Assembly (NCBI GenBank): GCA_039195135.1
Contig: JBCCVP010000002.1
Location: 39,739 to 103,738 of the forward strand
Direction: 5' to 3'
DNA from: JANQOZ01 sp039195135
GTDB taxonomy: Bacteria; Pseudomonadota; Gammaproteobacteria; Xanthomonadales; SZUA-38
Length of the DNA stretch: 64,000 nucleotides
The notes below the pieces were generated by a model that searched no databases, was not told the origin of the DNA, and saw only the letters and a list, made by a program, of their open reading frames with translations. Both the position numbers and the translations under genes were made by a program. Position 1 is the first letter of the stretch. Each line of letters starts with the position of its first letter. This document shows, piece after piece, positions 44,428-53,347 of the stretch.

Positions 44428-45465
44428 TCAGTTCGCCTGGCTTAGGGTCAAAGGCGCCAGCGGAGCCCCAAGCGGCGATGCGCCTAGATCCGAGCCGGTG
44501 TGTTTTTCCAGCCACACCAGAGCAGCGCTGATGTCCGCACCATGCGTTTTTCTACTATCCCGCTGCGCCGCAAGCCGGTCCTCAAGGGTGAATCGTTTCC
44601 AAGGCGCCTTGGCATTGGTTTGCAGCGGCGCCAGCTGGAAAGCCATTTCATCTTCACCGAAGAAGGCGCAAACGCGTCGCAGGTGACGTCGGGGCGCCTT
44701 GACGAACGTTTCAAAATCCAGTGAAGCGGTACGCTGCGGGTACCGGCTCATGGCCGCGTGCATTCGTCGGATCTGGTGATACCAGAACAGGGCCGCGGAT
44801 TGAAAAATGGTCGCAGGCTTTGGCAGCTGAAGATCCCGGGACCAATGCGCCGCAATCTCGACGACGCGCCGAATCGTCTCCGCCTGCTTATCGGCCATCG
44901 AAAGCAAAAATGACTCCGCAGGCACGTACAAACAAATGGCCTTGCCTTGCGTTGTTTGCAGCATCGGTTCGGCTAGATCAGTCAAAAGATTCGACGGCTT
45001 GATGCAGACGGTTTCGCCTGGCTCGCTGGGTTTTGCCAAGAGCGGCAAAACCAGTTTCAGCAGTTTTCTCTGCCGGTTGACATCAAACTCCTGCGGATAC
45101 AGCAATCCCACTTCCCAGATCTGCCGTAAAACAAATGGCTCGCGTAAGACCAGCCGCTGGCGAGGCATGTCGAGACAGCGCGACAGCAGCGTTGAACCGC
45201 AAAATGAGACGTGAAAAATGAAATTCAGCTTCGGTCTGGAGCGAGCTTTTGCGCCGGCGGTTCTATCGAAAATAACGTGCTTATCGAATCGATCCGCTCT
45301 TTCGATCCGATCATCCAGGAAGCTGCTGCGGCGGTAGTTCTCCCGGGACATTCTGATCAACCGTCCTTTCATCAGGCGCGGATTGAACTCTCGAAGGTGC
45401 CAATCCTGAAGAGGCCGTTTGAGGAATTCGCCGTAGCTCAACGTGGATGGCGTCGAGCGAGTCAT
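44428..45465 (-). CDS. Sulfotransferase-like protein with variant P-loop
   Basis: A 345-residue protein. Residues about 83-98 read FHVSFCGSTLLSRCLD, which lines up with the PAPS-binding loop of sulfotransferases but has SFCGSTLLS instead of the usual SGTT-like sequence. The rest is helical and includes CLYVPAESFLLSMADKQAE and RYPQRTASLDFETFVKAP, consistent with a P-loop sulfotransferase-fold family of uncertain reaction. Start ATG 45465; an upstream TTG is less likely. Base composition appears lower in GC than in the flanks by eye. A 26-bp inverted repeat lies 83 bp upstream in its promoter region. Confidence 0.65.
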   Translation of the reverse strand: MTRSTPSTLSYGEFLKRPLQDWHLREFNPRLMKGRLIRMSRENYRRSSFLDDRIERADRFDKHVIFDRTAGAKARSRPKLNFIFHVSFCGSTLLSRCLDMPRQRLVLREPFVLRQIWEVGLLYPQEFDVNRQRKLLKLVLPLLAKPSEPGETVCIKPSNLLTDLAEPMLQTTQGKAICLYVPAESFLLSMADKQAETIRRVVEIAAHWSRDLQLPKPATIFQSAALFWYHQIRRMHAAMSRYPQRTASLDFETFVKAPRRHLRRVCAFFGEDEMAFQLAPLQTNAKAPWKRFTLEDRLAAQRDSRKTHGADISAALVWLEKHTGSDLGASPLGAPLAPLTLSQAN

Positions 45466-45547
45466 CAATGCTGACTCGAACAGGATCGAAACAGGCTCAC
45501 AAAATCTTGAGCCAGTGTCTCAGAGCTTAAAGATGATGAAATATCCA

Positions 45548-45573
45548 TTTCGTACGAACGTTAACGTACGAAA
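45548..45573. promoter_or_regulatory. 26-bp inverted repeat upstream of sulfotransferase-like gene
   Basis: Arms TTTCGTACG and CGTACGAAA (9 bp each, perfect) flank an 8-nt centre AACGTTAA, which itself contains AACGTT. It is in the 260-bp gap between the AraC gene stop and the sulfotransferase-like start, so it is a candidate operator. Which regulator binds is unknown. Confidence 0.55.
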
Positions 45574-45725
45574 TTGATGTTCCCTTATGATGTGCCAAAA
45601 GGCACCCGGCGACGGCCCGTCGGCCCGCCAACCTGCCTCCCATTCGTATGTGACTATTCTTCGTCGCCGGGCCTGTCGTTTTTTTTCCGGGCGCCTCAGG
45701 TCGCCGGGCCGGGATCACTCGATTC

Positions 45726-46766
45726 TCAGCTTGGCGAAGAGGCGGGACCGTTTTCCCTGAGCGTTTGCGAAGGTGTCTCTCCAAACCGTTTCCGGTATTC
45801 CGCCGTGAATCGGCTGTGGTGGGTCACCCCACAGTCCCAGAGGATGCGGGTCACCTGGGTTCCCGGGACCGCTGCACGAAGCAGTCTCCTCACCTGCTCA
45901 AGCCGTAGCCTCAACATGTACTGCTTGTGCGTTTGCCCGAGGTGCTCGCGAAACCAGCCGCGCAGCTGTCGCTCCGACGCGCCAACGGACTTTGCCAGCT
46001 GCCGCAGGGTTGGCGGGCTTGCCAGGTTGTTCTTGGTGAGTCGAAGAGCGTGGCTCAAACGCTCAGGCAAACGCCGTAAACGGGCCGATTTCAGCTGCTC
46101 AGTATAGTTGTGGGGCTGGGTATGAAGCAGAGTCGTCAGCAGCCAGCGCTCCAGGGATTCGGCAGCCAGCGGATCGGTTTGGAGCCAGTCGGCATACCGA
46201 CAATGGCGATACAGCGCCGAAACCACGCCCAGCCAGGGTTGGGCTTCCTTGCTGGTCAGATCCAGGCCAAGACGAAAGACCACCGGCTCAGCCAATGGCT
46301 TATCCATCAGTTCCTCGAGCTGGCGCTCCAGCGCCAGCCGAGGAATTTGCACGGACAAAATGGTCGCGCCATTTCTCCACTGCATATGGCTCGGCTCGGT
46401 GGGGGACAGAAACGTTGCGTTTTGCGCCGTCGCCCAATCCCGCTGCTGACCACACCTCACGTCGATACGACCGGCGGTGGTGATTTGCGCCAGGTAAAAG
46501 TCTTTCAGCCGGCCCGGATCGACCGTTGTGCGAGCACCGTACTGAACACTGGAAAAACCCAGACCGGCAATGTTGGCGCTGGCGATTTTGGCTGCCAAGC
46601 GCCGTTCCCGGGCATCGAGTTTGAAATCGTGGGGACAAAACAGGCGACTCGCAAAATACCTGGTCTCTTCCCAGTCTTCCGAGGAAAAAACATCAAAGTT
46701 CGCCGGCCCACCGGACAGATCCGATGTGATGTCTTGCATAACAGCGTAGCCGGTCAGGTGACTCAT
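45726..46766 (-). CDS. AraC family transcriptional regulator
   Basis: A 346-residue protein. The C-terminus is an AraC-type double helix-turn-helix (SVGASERQLRGWFREHLGQTH through WDCGVTHHSRFTAEYRKRFGETPSQTL). The N-terminal two-thirds resemble the AraC-binding-like ligand domain of EutR-related regulators. It is divergent from the TonB receptor gene (117 bp apart), the classical position for control of that receptor and the following PQQ dehydrogenase. The alternative start M10 (MQDITSD) is possible; neither start has a good ribosome site. Confidence 0.85.
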   Translation of the reverse strand: MSHLTGYAVMQDITSDLSGGPANFDVFSSEDWEETRYFASRLFCPHDFKLDARERRLAAKIASANIAGLGFSSVQYGARTTVDPGRLKDFYLAQITTAGRIDVRCGQQRDWATAQNATFLSPTEPSHMQWRNGATILSVQIPRLALERQLEELMDKPLAEPVVFRLGLDLTSKEAQPWLGVVSALYRHCRYADWLQTDPLAAESLERWLLTTLLHTQPHNYTEQLKSARLRRLPERLSHALRLTKNNLASPPTLRQLAKSVGASERQLRGWFREHLGQTHKQYMLRLRLEQVRRLLRAAVPGTQVTRILWDCGVTHHSRFTAEYRKRFGETPSQTLRENGPASSPS

Positions 46767-46883
46767 GCTGCGTCAGACGCCGTTGCCGAAAACGGCTAAA
46801 AGTCTGCCACATTTGGATAGCGAACACGAAACACCAACGGCATGGTGCGGGCTAGACGAGGTCAGCAGCCGCTGGAGCGCACG

Positions 46884-49244
46884 ATGAGTCACAAGCCCCC
46901 AACCAACTGTCTATCTCTTTCGGCCGCACTGGTCATGGCGGGCGCGTTAAGCGCGCCGGCGACGGCGCAGGAGTCGGAAGGTGGCGCGCTGTCCTCACTT
47001 TTGGAGGAGGTGGTAGTCACGGCTCGTAAGCGACAGGAAAGCCAGCAGGATATTCCGGTGGCCGTTTCTGCCTTCACCGGGGCGAGCCTGGACGTTCGCG
47101 GCATCGTGAACGTGTCAGAGATTGGCCGGATTACGCCCAATATGAACTACCAGAACAATCCAGTGGCCGGCGGCTCCTCGTCGGTCGCAACAGTTTACAT
47201 CCGGGGTATCGGTCAGCGGGACTTTCTGGGCACCATCGACAACGGCGTTGGTTTCTATGTTGACGACGTGCTGATCGCGCGCACCGTCGGCGCAGTGATC
47301 GACCTGCTTGAGATCGACCGGGTCGAGGTACTCCGGGGCCCGCAGGGCACGCTGTTTGGTCGTAACAACGTCGGCGGATCGGTCAACGTACACACGCGCA
47401 GACCGGACTCGCAGCGACGGGGCTACATCGATGGTCAGGTGGGAACGGACGGGCTGTTTCGGGTTAGGGCGTCTATCGATGCGCCCATCAACGAGCGGGT
47501 GCGCACCCAGTTTTCGGCACTTTACGGTCGTCAGGACGGCTACGTAGACCGCCCGGCCGGCGACGACCTGGGTAACAGAAACGTGCAGGCTGGGCGGGCC
47601 GTCCTCGAAGCGGACCTGAGCGATCGGGTGACCCTATCGCTAATCGCAGACCTAAGCCAGGAAGACGACAACGGCCCCGCGTTTACGCTGCACGACGCCG
47701 GTACTCTGGCGCCCGGAGGCTTTTCCGGGTTTTATAACAACGTGCTGAACCCTGGCCGCTGCGCCTATCCCGGCGGACTGAGTTCAACGGATCCGATCTG
47801 CTACAACGATCAGTACGTTTCTGATTCGGTCAACCTCGGGACAGCGCCCACTTTCAGCGACACCACAACCTGGGGCGTGCGCCTGGGCCTCGACTGGACT
47901 CTTTCCGACACCCTCGGACTGCGCTCGATCACGGCCGTGCGGGATCTCGACGCTCAGTTCGCCCGTGATTCTGACGCCTCACCCAATACGCTGGTCCATT
48001 TTTTTGATGACTTCCAGTCCGAGCAGTTGTCTCAGGAGCTGCAGCTGTCGGCCAGCCTGTGGGACGACCGCGTGGAGTGGATCAACGGGCTTTACTATTT
48101 CGACGAGGAGGGCAGCAATCTCAACCTGCTGGAATTTGCGATCGCCAACTTTCAGAGCGGCGCCGACTTTGAAACCGAATCGCGCGCCCTGTTCAGCCAG
48201 GCCACCATTGGAGTCACCGACCGCTTTGATATCACCCTGGGGGGCCGCTACACGCGGGAGGAAAAGCGGTTTAACCCCGACCAGATTGTGGGCCCAAATT
48301 TTATTGGTATTCCGTACCTCGACAGCAGCGGCAGCTGCGTGGCGCAAGATGAGCCGGCCAACCTGGCCGCCGGCACGCCGGGCCTGATTGTGGATATTCC
48401 GGCGGCCGCCTGCCCGGTGCGCAATCTTCCCCTGGGCCCGAATTCGCGCAAGACCAACGAGTTCAACCCGATGGTCAACCTCGCCTACCGCGTCGGCGAC
48501 ACCAGTTTAATCTACGCGACGTATTCCGAAGGATTCCGCTCCGGCGGGTTTGTTCAGCGGGTATTTCCGCCGCTGCCGGAGGTGCCGGATTTTGGCCCGG
48601 AGTTTGTCGACTCCTTTGAGCTGGGTTACAAGTTTGAGAGCAACGACGGTCGTTTTCTGTTTAACGCCGCGGCATTCTTCACCGACTACACCGACATCCA
48701 GGTGCGCACCGAGCGCCCGGGCTTTGTCGGTGAACTGGAAGACAATATCGGCGACGCGGAGATCTCTGGCATCGAACTGGAATCGGTGCTGCAGCTTTCC
48801 CCAGACACCGTGCTGGAGTTTTCCTACGGCTACACCGACGCCGAGTACACCGCTATTCGGGTGGAGGCACCGCTGCGGTCCACCGTCAGCATCGACGATT
48901 CATTCGATCACGTCCCGGAGCACAATATCGCCGCCGCTCTGTCGCGGGAGTTTTCTCTGGGCAACGGTTCCAGCCTGGTGGGGCGCATCGACGCTAATCA
49001 CTCCAGCGACTATGCCAACGATCCGGACAACAGCCTATCGATATTCACGCCGAACGTGACACTGGTGAACGCCTCATTGCGCTGGCTCGCCGCCGCCGGC
49101 ACCTGGTCCGTGACGCTCGGCGCCAAAAACATCACCGACGAAGAATATGTGCTGACCGGCTACCTCAACGAGGCGATCGGCCACGCGGAACGGATCTACG
49201 ATCGGGGGTTTCAGTGGTACCTCGCCAGCCGCTGGGAGTTCTAG
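46884..49244 (+). CDS. TonB-dependent outer-membrane receptor
   Basis: A 786-residue protein. Signal peptide region MSHKPPTNCLSLSAALVMAGALSA ends near ATAQES. It is followed by a TonB-box-like region EEVVVTARKRQESQQDIPVAVSAF, the plug domain (ATVYIRGIGQRDFLG, GVGFYVDDVLIART, LRGPQGTLFGRNNVGGSVNV) and a beta-barrel ending in the aromatic C-terminus FQWYLASRWEF. GGAG before ATG 46884 supports the start. The receptor type is that used for siderophores, sugars or other large substrates; with the PQQ dehydrogenase 6 bp downstream it may import the substrate of that enzyme, which is inference. Confidence 0.92.
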   Translation: MSHKPPTNCLSLSAALVMAGALSAPATAQESEGGALSSLLEEVVVTARKRQESQQDIPVAVSAFTGASLDVRGIVNVSEIGRITPNMNYQNNPVAGGSSSVATVYIRGIGQRDFLGTIDNGVGFYVDDVLIARTVGAVIDLLEIDRVEVLRGPQGTLFGRNNVGGSVNVHTRRPDSQRRGYIDGQVGTDGLFRVRASIDAPINERVRTQFSALYGRQDGYVDRPAGDDLGNRNVQAGRAVLEADLSDRVTLSLIADLSQEDDNGPAFTLHDAGTLAPGGFSGFYNNVLNPGRCAYPGGLSSTDPICYNDQYVSDSVNLGTAPTFSDTTTWGVRLGLDWTLSDTLGLRSITAVRDLDAQFARDSDASPNTLVHFFDDFQSEQLSQELQLSASLWDDRVEWINGLYYFDEEGSNLNLLEFAIANFQSGADFETESRALFSQATIGVTDRFDITLGGRYTREEKRFNPDQIVGPNFIGIPYLDSSGSCVAQDEPANLAAGTPGLIVDIPAAACPVRNLPLGPNSRKTNEFNPMVNLAYRVGDTSLIYATYSEGFRSGGFVQRVFPPLPEVPDFGPEFVDSFELGYKFESNDGRFLFNAAAFFTDYTDIQVRTERPGFVGELEDNIGDAEISGIELESVLQLSPDTVLEFSYGYTDAEYTAIRVEAPLRSTVSIDDSFDHVPEHNIAAALSREFSLGNGSSLVGRIDANHSSDYANDPDNSLSIFTPNVTLVNASLRWLAAAGTWSVTLGAKNITDEEYVLTGYLNEAIGHAERIYDRGFQWYLASRWEF

Positions 49245-49250
49245 TCGAGG

Positions 49251-51341
49251 ATGATTTGCTATGGTCGCTCATCTAGGGCAACCCTTATTGCCATTGCCAT
49301 TGTGGTCGTGGCCTGCAACGAACGGCGCCCACCGCCGGAACAAACGTCCGGGCCACCCCGAGCTGAATGGCGCTATCACGGCGGAACACCCAACGAGGAA
49401 CGATTCAGTCCGCTGGCGCAGATCAACCGGGACACGATTGCCCGGCTAGGTCTCGCCTGGTCTTACGAATTGCGCACCGACCGCGGCGTCGAGGCAACGC
49501 CGCTGGTGGTGGACGGCGTGATGTACGTGACCGGCGCCTGGAGCATCGTCTATGCCCTGGATGCAGCAACCGGCGAGGAGCTCTGGGTCCACGATCCGCA
49601 GGTCCCCAAAATCTGGGGCCAAAAGGTGTGCTGCGATGTCGTCAACCGCGGCGTTGCCTTTGATGCCGGCAAGGTTTTCCTGGGCACCCTGGACGGTCGG
49701 CTGCTGGCGCTGAACGCTGCCGATGGGCGGGTGATCTGGGAAACGCTCACTGTCGATCAATCCCAGCCCTACTCGATTACCGGAGCCCCCCGGACTGCGA
49801 ACAACAAGGTTTACATCGGCAACGGCGGCGCCGATTACGGGGTGCGCGGTTATGTCTCAGCCTACGACGTCAACAGCGGCGAGCTGGTGTGGCGTTTTTA
49901 CACGGTGCCCGGCGATCCATCCCGGGCCCGCGACGGTGCCGCATCGGACCGGCCGCTGCGAGAGATTGCCCGGCCCACCTGGACCGGTGAGTGGTGGCGG
50001 TTTGGCGGCGGTGGCACCGTGTGGGATGCCATCGTCTTTGACCCGTCCACCAATTTTCTGATTTTTGGCGTGGGCAACGGCTCACCCCACGACCGAAACA
50101 TCCGGTCACCGGAGGGTGGTGACAACCTGTTTCTATCATCCATCGTGGCGGTGGACGCCGACTCAGGCGAGTACCGCTGGCACTATCAGACCACTCCCGG
50201 CGACACGTGGGACTTTACCGCCACGCAGCAGATTGTGCTGGCAGACGTGGTCGTGCACGGCGATTTGCGAAAGGTACTGTGGCAAGCGCCCAAGAACGGC
50301 TTTTTCTATATGCTCGACCGGACGAACGGCGAACTGATTTCTGCAGAACCCTACACTGGGGTCACCTGGGCCACCCACGTCGACCCCAGAACCGGGCGAC
50401 CGCAGGAGACCGAGAATGCTCGCTATGAGTCGGGCACGGCGATGCTGAAGCCGGCCGTGTTTGGCGGGCACAACTGGCAGCCCATGTCCTACAGTCCGCA
50501 AACCGGCCTCGTGTACATTCCCGCCATTGACACCGCGACGCCCCGGTCCGTGGACCCGGCCTACCGATATATTCCGGGCTGGTGGAACACGGGCAATCCC
50601 GGCCCCGCTTTTCCGCCGGATCCCGAGATCCTGAGTCAGATCAAGGCAAGCGCACGCAGCTATCTGCGGGCCTGGGATCCGGTGAAACAGCGGGCGGTCT
50701 GGGACGCTGAGCTGGTCGGGCCGTGGAACGGCGGTGTGCTGTCCACGGCCGGCGGGCTAGTTTTTCAGGGGACCGCCGATGGGCGACTGGTGGCCTATGA
50801 CGCGCTCAGCGGCAAAAAACTCTGGCAGCACGAGACCGGTACCGCCACCCTCGCCGGCCCCATTGCCTACGCCATCGATGGTGAGCAGTACGTTGCCGTA
50901 CCGGGGGGTTTTGGATCGATCGTCTTTCTTGCCCTCGGCGTGCTGATGCCGGAGGCCGTGCCGGATCAGAACGGCCGTGTCTTCGTTTATAAGCTGGACG
51001 GGAGCGCCCGATTGCCGGAACCGGTCGTGCCAGCAACCGTGTTCCCAACGCCGCCGCCGATCGAAGCAACAGAAGAGCAGCTGGCCTACGGCCGGGACCT
51101 CTATGGCTACTTTTGCTGGCAGTGCCACGGCGCAAACGCGATCAGCTCCGGCGTGATCCCGGATCTGCGCCGCTCCGGCTATCTGCAGAGCGACCCTTCC
51201 TGGCGCGCGGTGGTCCGCGACGGTGCCTTGTCGGCACAGGGCATGGGTCCTTTCGGTGACTGGCTGACGGACGCTGACGCGGAAGCCATTCGTCAATTTG
51301 TGATCGCCGAAGCGACGCGTCTGCAGGCAACAACCCGCTAG
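49251..51341 (+). CDS. Lipoprotein PQQ-dependent alcohol dehydrogenase with C-terminal cytochrome c domain
   Basis: A 696-residue quinohaemoprotein. N-terminus IAIAIVVVACNERRPPP has a lipobox with Cys22, so it is probably anchored to a membrane. The eight-bladed PQQ propeller follows (LGLAWSYELRTDRGVEATPLVVDGVMYV, W-motif repeats), with the vicinal pair C127-C128 (VCCDVVNRG). The C-terminal cytochrome c domain has C622-x-x-C625-H626 (FCWQCHGANAI) and a likely axial Met in QGMGPFGDW. Start ATG 49251 lies 6 bp after the TonB receptor stop, so the two are cotranscribed. It would oxidise a primary alcohol or aldehyde in the periplasm and pass electrons through its own haem. Confidence 0.9.
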   Translation: MICYGRSSRATLIAIAIVVVACNERRPPPEQTSGPPRAEWRYHGGTPNEERFSPLAQINRDTIARLGLAWSYELRTDRGVEATPLVVDGVMYVTGAWSIVYALDAATGEELWVHDPQVPKIWGQKVCCDVVNRGVAFDAGKVFLGTLDGRLLALNAADGRVIWETLTVDQSQPYSITGAPRTANNKVYIGNGGADYGVRGYVSAYDVNSGELVWRFYTVPGDPSRARDGAASDRPLREIARPTWTGEWWRFGGGGTVWDAIVFDPSTNFLIFGVGNGSPHDRNIRSPEGGDNLFLSSIVAVDADSGEYRWHYQTTPGDTWDFTATQQIVLADVVVHGDLRKVLWQAPKNGFFYMLDRTNGELISAEPYTGVTWATHVDPRTGRPQETENARYESGTAMLKPAVFGGHNWQPMSYSPQTGLVYIPAIDTATPRSVDPAYRYIPGWWNTGNPGPAFPPDPEILSQIKASARSYLRAWDPVKQRAVWDAELVGPWNGGVLSTAGGLVFQGTADGRLVAYDALSGKKLWQHETGTATLAGPIAYAIDGEQYVAVPGGFGSIVFLALGVLMPEAVPDQNGRVFVYKLDGSARLPEPVVPATVFPTPPPIEATEEQLAYGRDLYGYFCWQCHGANAISSGVIPDLRRSGYLQSDPSWRAVVRDGALSAQGMGPFGDWLTDADAEAIRQFVIAEATRLQATTR

Positions 51342-51422
51342 CTGCGGCTATTCCCGAAGCTGATTTTCTGGTGCTGCGTCTGGAACAGCGTATCTTGCGG
51401 GTCCGATTGACGCCGTTAGAAG

Positions 51423-52301
51423 TCACTTCTCGATGTATCGCGACCGGTTGCCAAGTATCAGATCGCTCCGGCCCAGCACGACTTCGGCCAGAAACTCCCG
51501 GCAGACGCGCACGCGCGCCGTGGACCTTAGGTCAACGTGGCTCAGGATCCAAAGTCCCCAGGTTGACGGAGTGAGTGGCAGATCGGCCCGCCGAATGGCG
51601 GGTTCTGAATCCCCTTCAAAACAAGGCATGCGAGCGAGGCCGAGGCCTGAAGCGACGGCCGAACGCATCGTCGTCAGGTTGTCGGTTCGCAACACGACAT
51701 TGGCATTGGGATAGTGCTGTTGGACCCACTCAGGCAAATCCCTTTCACTTCGAAACAGGATGACCGCAGGTTGCTTCGGCGGGGCGGCAAAATACTCAGG
51801 AGCGCCATAGATGCCATGCAGCAACGGCATGAGCTTTCGCCCGACAAGGTACTCAGGGGGTTTCGCGGTCATGCGTACCGCGATATCGGCTTCCCGGGCG
51901 GCGAGGTCGATCAGGCCGGTGGTGGTCAGAAGCTCAAGTTCGATCAACGGGTATTGACGGCAGAAATCCGGCAGCGCGGGCGCAATGACCCGGTTGGCAA
52001 AATCATAAGGCACGGTTAACTTCAGCAAGCCCTCCAGCTCCGCATCGCGACCTGCTATGGCACGGTCGATAGCCAGCGCATTGGATTCGATTTCAACGGC
52101 CTTGTCGTACATGTTCTCGGCGGCCTGGGTCATAGCGTATCCGTCCCGGGTGCGATCGAACAGGCGAGCGCCCAGGCGCTGCTCAAACGCGGCGATGCGC
52201 CGGGCCACCGTGGTGTGATTCACGCCGAGCGCCTTGCCCGCCTGGCTGACCGAACCCTCGCGGCATACGGCCAAAAATATGCGGATGTCGTCCCAATTCA
52301 C
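51423..52301 (-). CDS. LysR family transcriptional regulator
   Basis: A 292-residue protein: N-terminal winged helix-turn-helix (NWDDIRIFLAVCREGSVSQAGKALGVNHTTVARRIAAFEQRLGARLFDRT) and a C-terminal substrate-binding domain (LKLTVPYDFANRVIAPALPDFCRQYP, LGLARMPCFEGD). GTG 52301 is preferred over the GTG at 52328, which lies in an operator-like palindrome. It is divergent from the SDR gene with a 121-bp gap, the classical position of a LysR regulator and its target. Confidence 0.88.
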   Translation of the reverse strand: MNWDDIRIFLAVCREGSVSQAGKALGVNHTTVARRIAAFEQRLGARLFDRTRDGYAMTQAAENMYDKAVEIESNALAIDRAIAGRDAELEGLLKLTVPYDFANRVIAPALPDFCRQYPLIELELLTTTGLIDLAAREADIAVRMTAKPPEYLVGRKLMPLLHGIYGAPEYFAAPPKQPAVILFRSERDLPEWVQQHYPNANVVLRTDNLTTMRSAVASGLGLARMPCFEGDSEPAIRRADLPLTPSTWGLWILSHVDLRSTARVRVCREFLAEVVLGRSDLILGNRSRYIEK

Positions 52302-52312
52302 AGCGATAAGAT

Positions 52313-52330
52313 ATGTGCAAAAACGCACAT
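52313..52330. promoter_or_regulatory. Candidate LysR operator
   Basis: ATGTGCAAAAACGCACAT has 6-bp perfect arms around a 6-nt spacer, in the gap between the LysR and SDR genes. It overlaps the alternative LysR start at 52328, which favours GTG 52301 as the real one. It fits the general LysR-box scheme of a dyad with T/A ends. Confidence 0.5.
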
Positions 52331-52422
52331 TTATATTGCAATGATACTCATTTACTCGCGAATAAGCACAGCCTAGAGTGGCTTCGGTTTTTAATACTCA
52401 GAACATTGCAAGGAGATAACTA

Positions 52423-53181
52423 ATGAGCGCGACACATACAAACAAAATCTATCTGGTCACTGGTGGCACCACGGGTATTGGCGCGGCAACGGTTGCCCAT
52501 TTGGCGGAGGCGGGGGCTCGGGTCATCGCAACCGGGCAGTCACAGAAAACGCTGGATGCGGCCAGAGACGCCGCACCGCCTAATGTGGAGTACCGGGCTT
52601 CCGACGCCAGCGACGTCAAAGCCATTGATGCGTTGGCTGCGTACATTGAAACAACTTACGGCAAGATTGATGGCGTGTTTATCAATGCGGGCGTTGCGCC
52701 CTTTGCGCCACTTGAAGCGTGGACCGAGGATCAATTCGACCGTCTGTTTGATACCAATGTGAAAGGCCCGTTTTTCCTGGCTCAGAAACTGGCACCGCTG
52801 CTGAACGTGGGCGGATCCCTGGTCTTCAATACCTCGATGGTGCACGAGATGGGCATGGGCAACGCGGCGGCCTACGGCGGCACCAAAGGCGCCCTCCGAT
52901 CCATCGTGCGATCACTGTCAGTTGAGCTAGCGGAAAGAGGAATCCGGGTCAACGCGGTTGCGCCCGGCCCGATAGAGACGCCACTCTACGGCAAGCTGGG
53001 GATGGATCAGGCAGAACTCGACGGCTTCGCAGAGAACGTGGCGAGCCGCGTGCCGCTCAAGCGATTCGGTTCTGGCGATGACATCGCCGAGGCGACCGGT
53101 TTTCTGCTGAGCGGTCGTGCGGGGTTTATCAACGGTGAGGAACTGGTGGTCGATGGGGGTTGGTTGAACAACGTCAGCTGA
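52423..53181 (+). CDS. SDR family oxidoreductase
   Basis: A 252-residue classical short-chain dehydrogenase. Cofactor motif TGGTTGIGAAT, the NAG motif in INAGVAPF, the catalytic Ser in NTSMVHEMGMG and the catalytic Tyr/Lys in AAYGGTKGAL (YxxxK). C-terminus ends GEELVVDGGWL, the usual bacterial SDR end. The ribosome site AAGGAGATAACTA is strong. It probably uses NAD(P) for a ketoreduction or alcohol oxidation, and is likely regulated by the divergent LysR. A terminator-like hairpin follows. Confidence 0.92.
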   Translation: MSATHTNKIYLVTGGTTGIGAATVAHLAEAGARVIATGQSQKTLDAARDAAPPNVEYRASDASDVKAIDALAAYIETTYGKIDGVFINAGVAPFAPLEAWTEDQFDRLFDTNVKGPFFLAQKLAPLLNVGGSLVFNTSMVHEMGMGNAAAYGGTKGALRSIVRSLSVELAERGIRVNAVAPGPIETPLYGKLGMDQAELDGFAENVASRVPLKRFGSGDDIAEATGFLLSGRAGFINGEELVVDGGWLNNVS

Positions 53182-53205
53182 GCCGGCATCGACTTCGTGG
53201 CCCAG

Positions 53206-53231
53206 ATGGGCTCGGTCAGGACCGGGCCCAT
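53206..53231 (+). terminator. Hairpin terminator after SDR gene
   Basis: ATGGGCTCGGTC and GACCGGGCCCAT form a 12-bp stem with one G-T wobble position and a 2-nt gap, 24 bp past the SDR stop. A short T-run follows (TTT after the last T pair). Confidence 0.6.
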
Positions 53232-53347
53232 TTGCAAGACCGCTCGTTAAGCTGACTGGCAGAGCAGCGTGGTCCCCGGACGGTGGTGGCGCTGGTAGCA
53301 ATAGGCTCCCGGCAGCTGTCTGGTGTCGCTGCCGGGCCAGCGACGGA

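Noticed and set aside
46779..46796. GCCGTT/AACGGC inverted repeat between the AraC and TonB receptor genes
   Set aside because: Arms are only 6 bp in GC-rich DNA and it is not clearly distinct from chance, so I did not list it as an operator.
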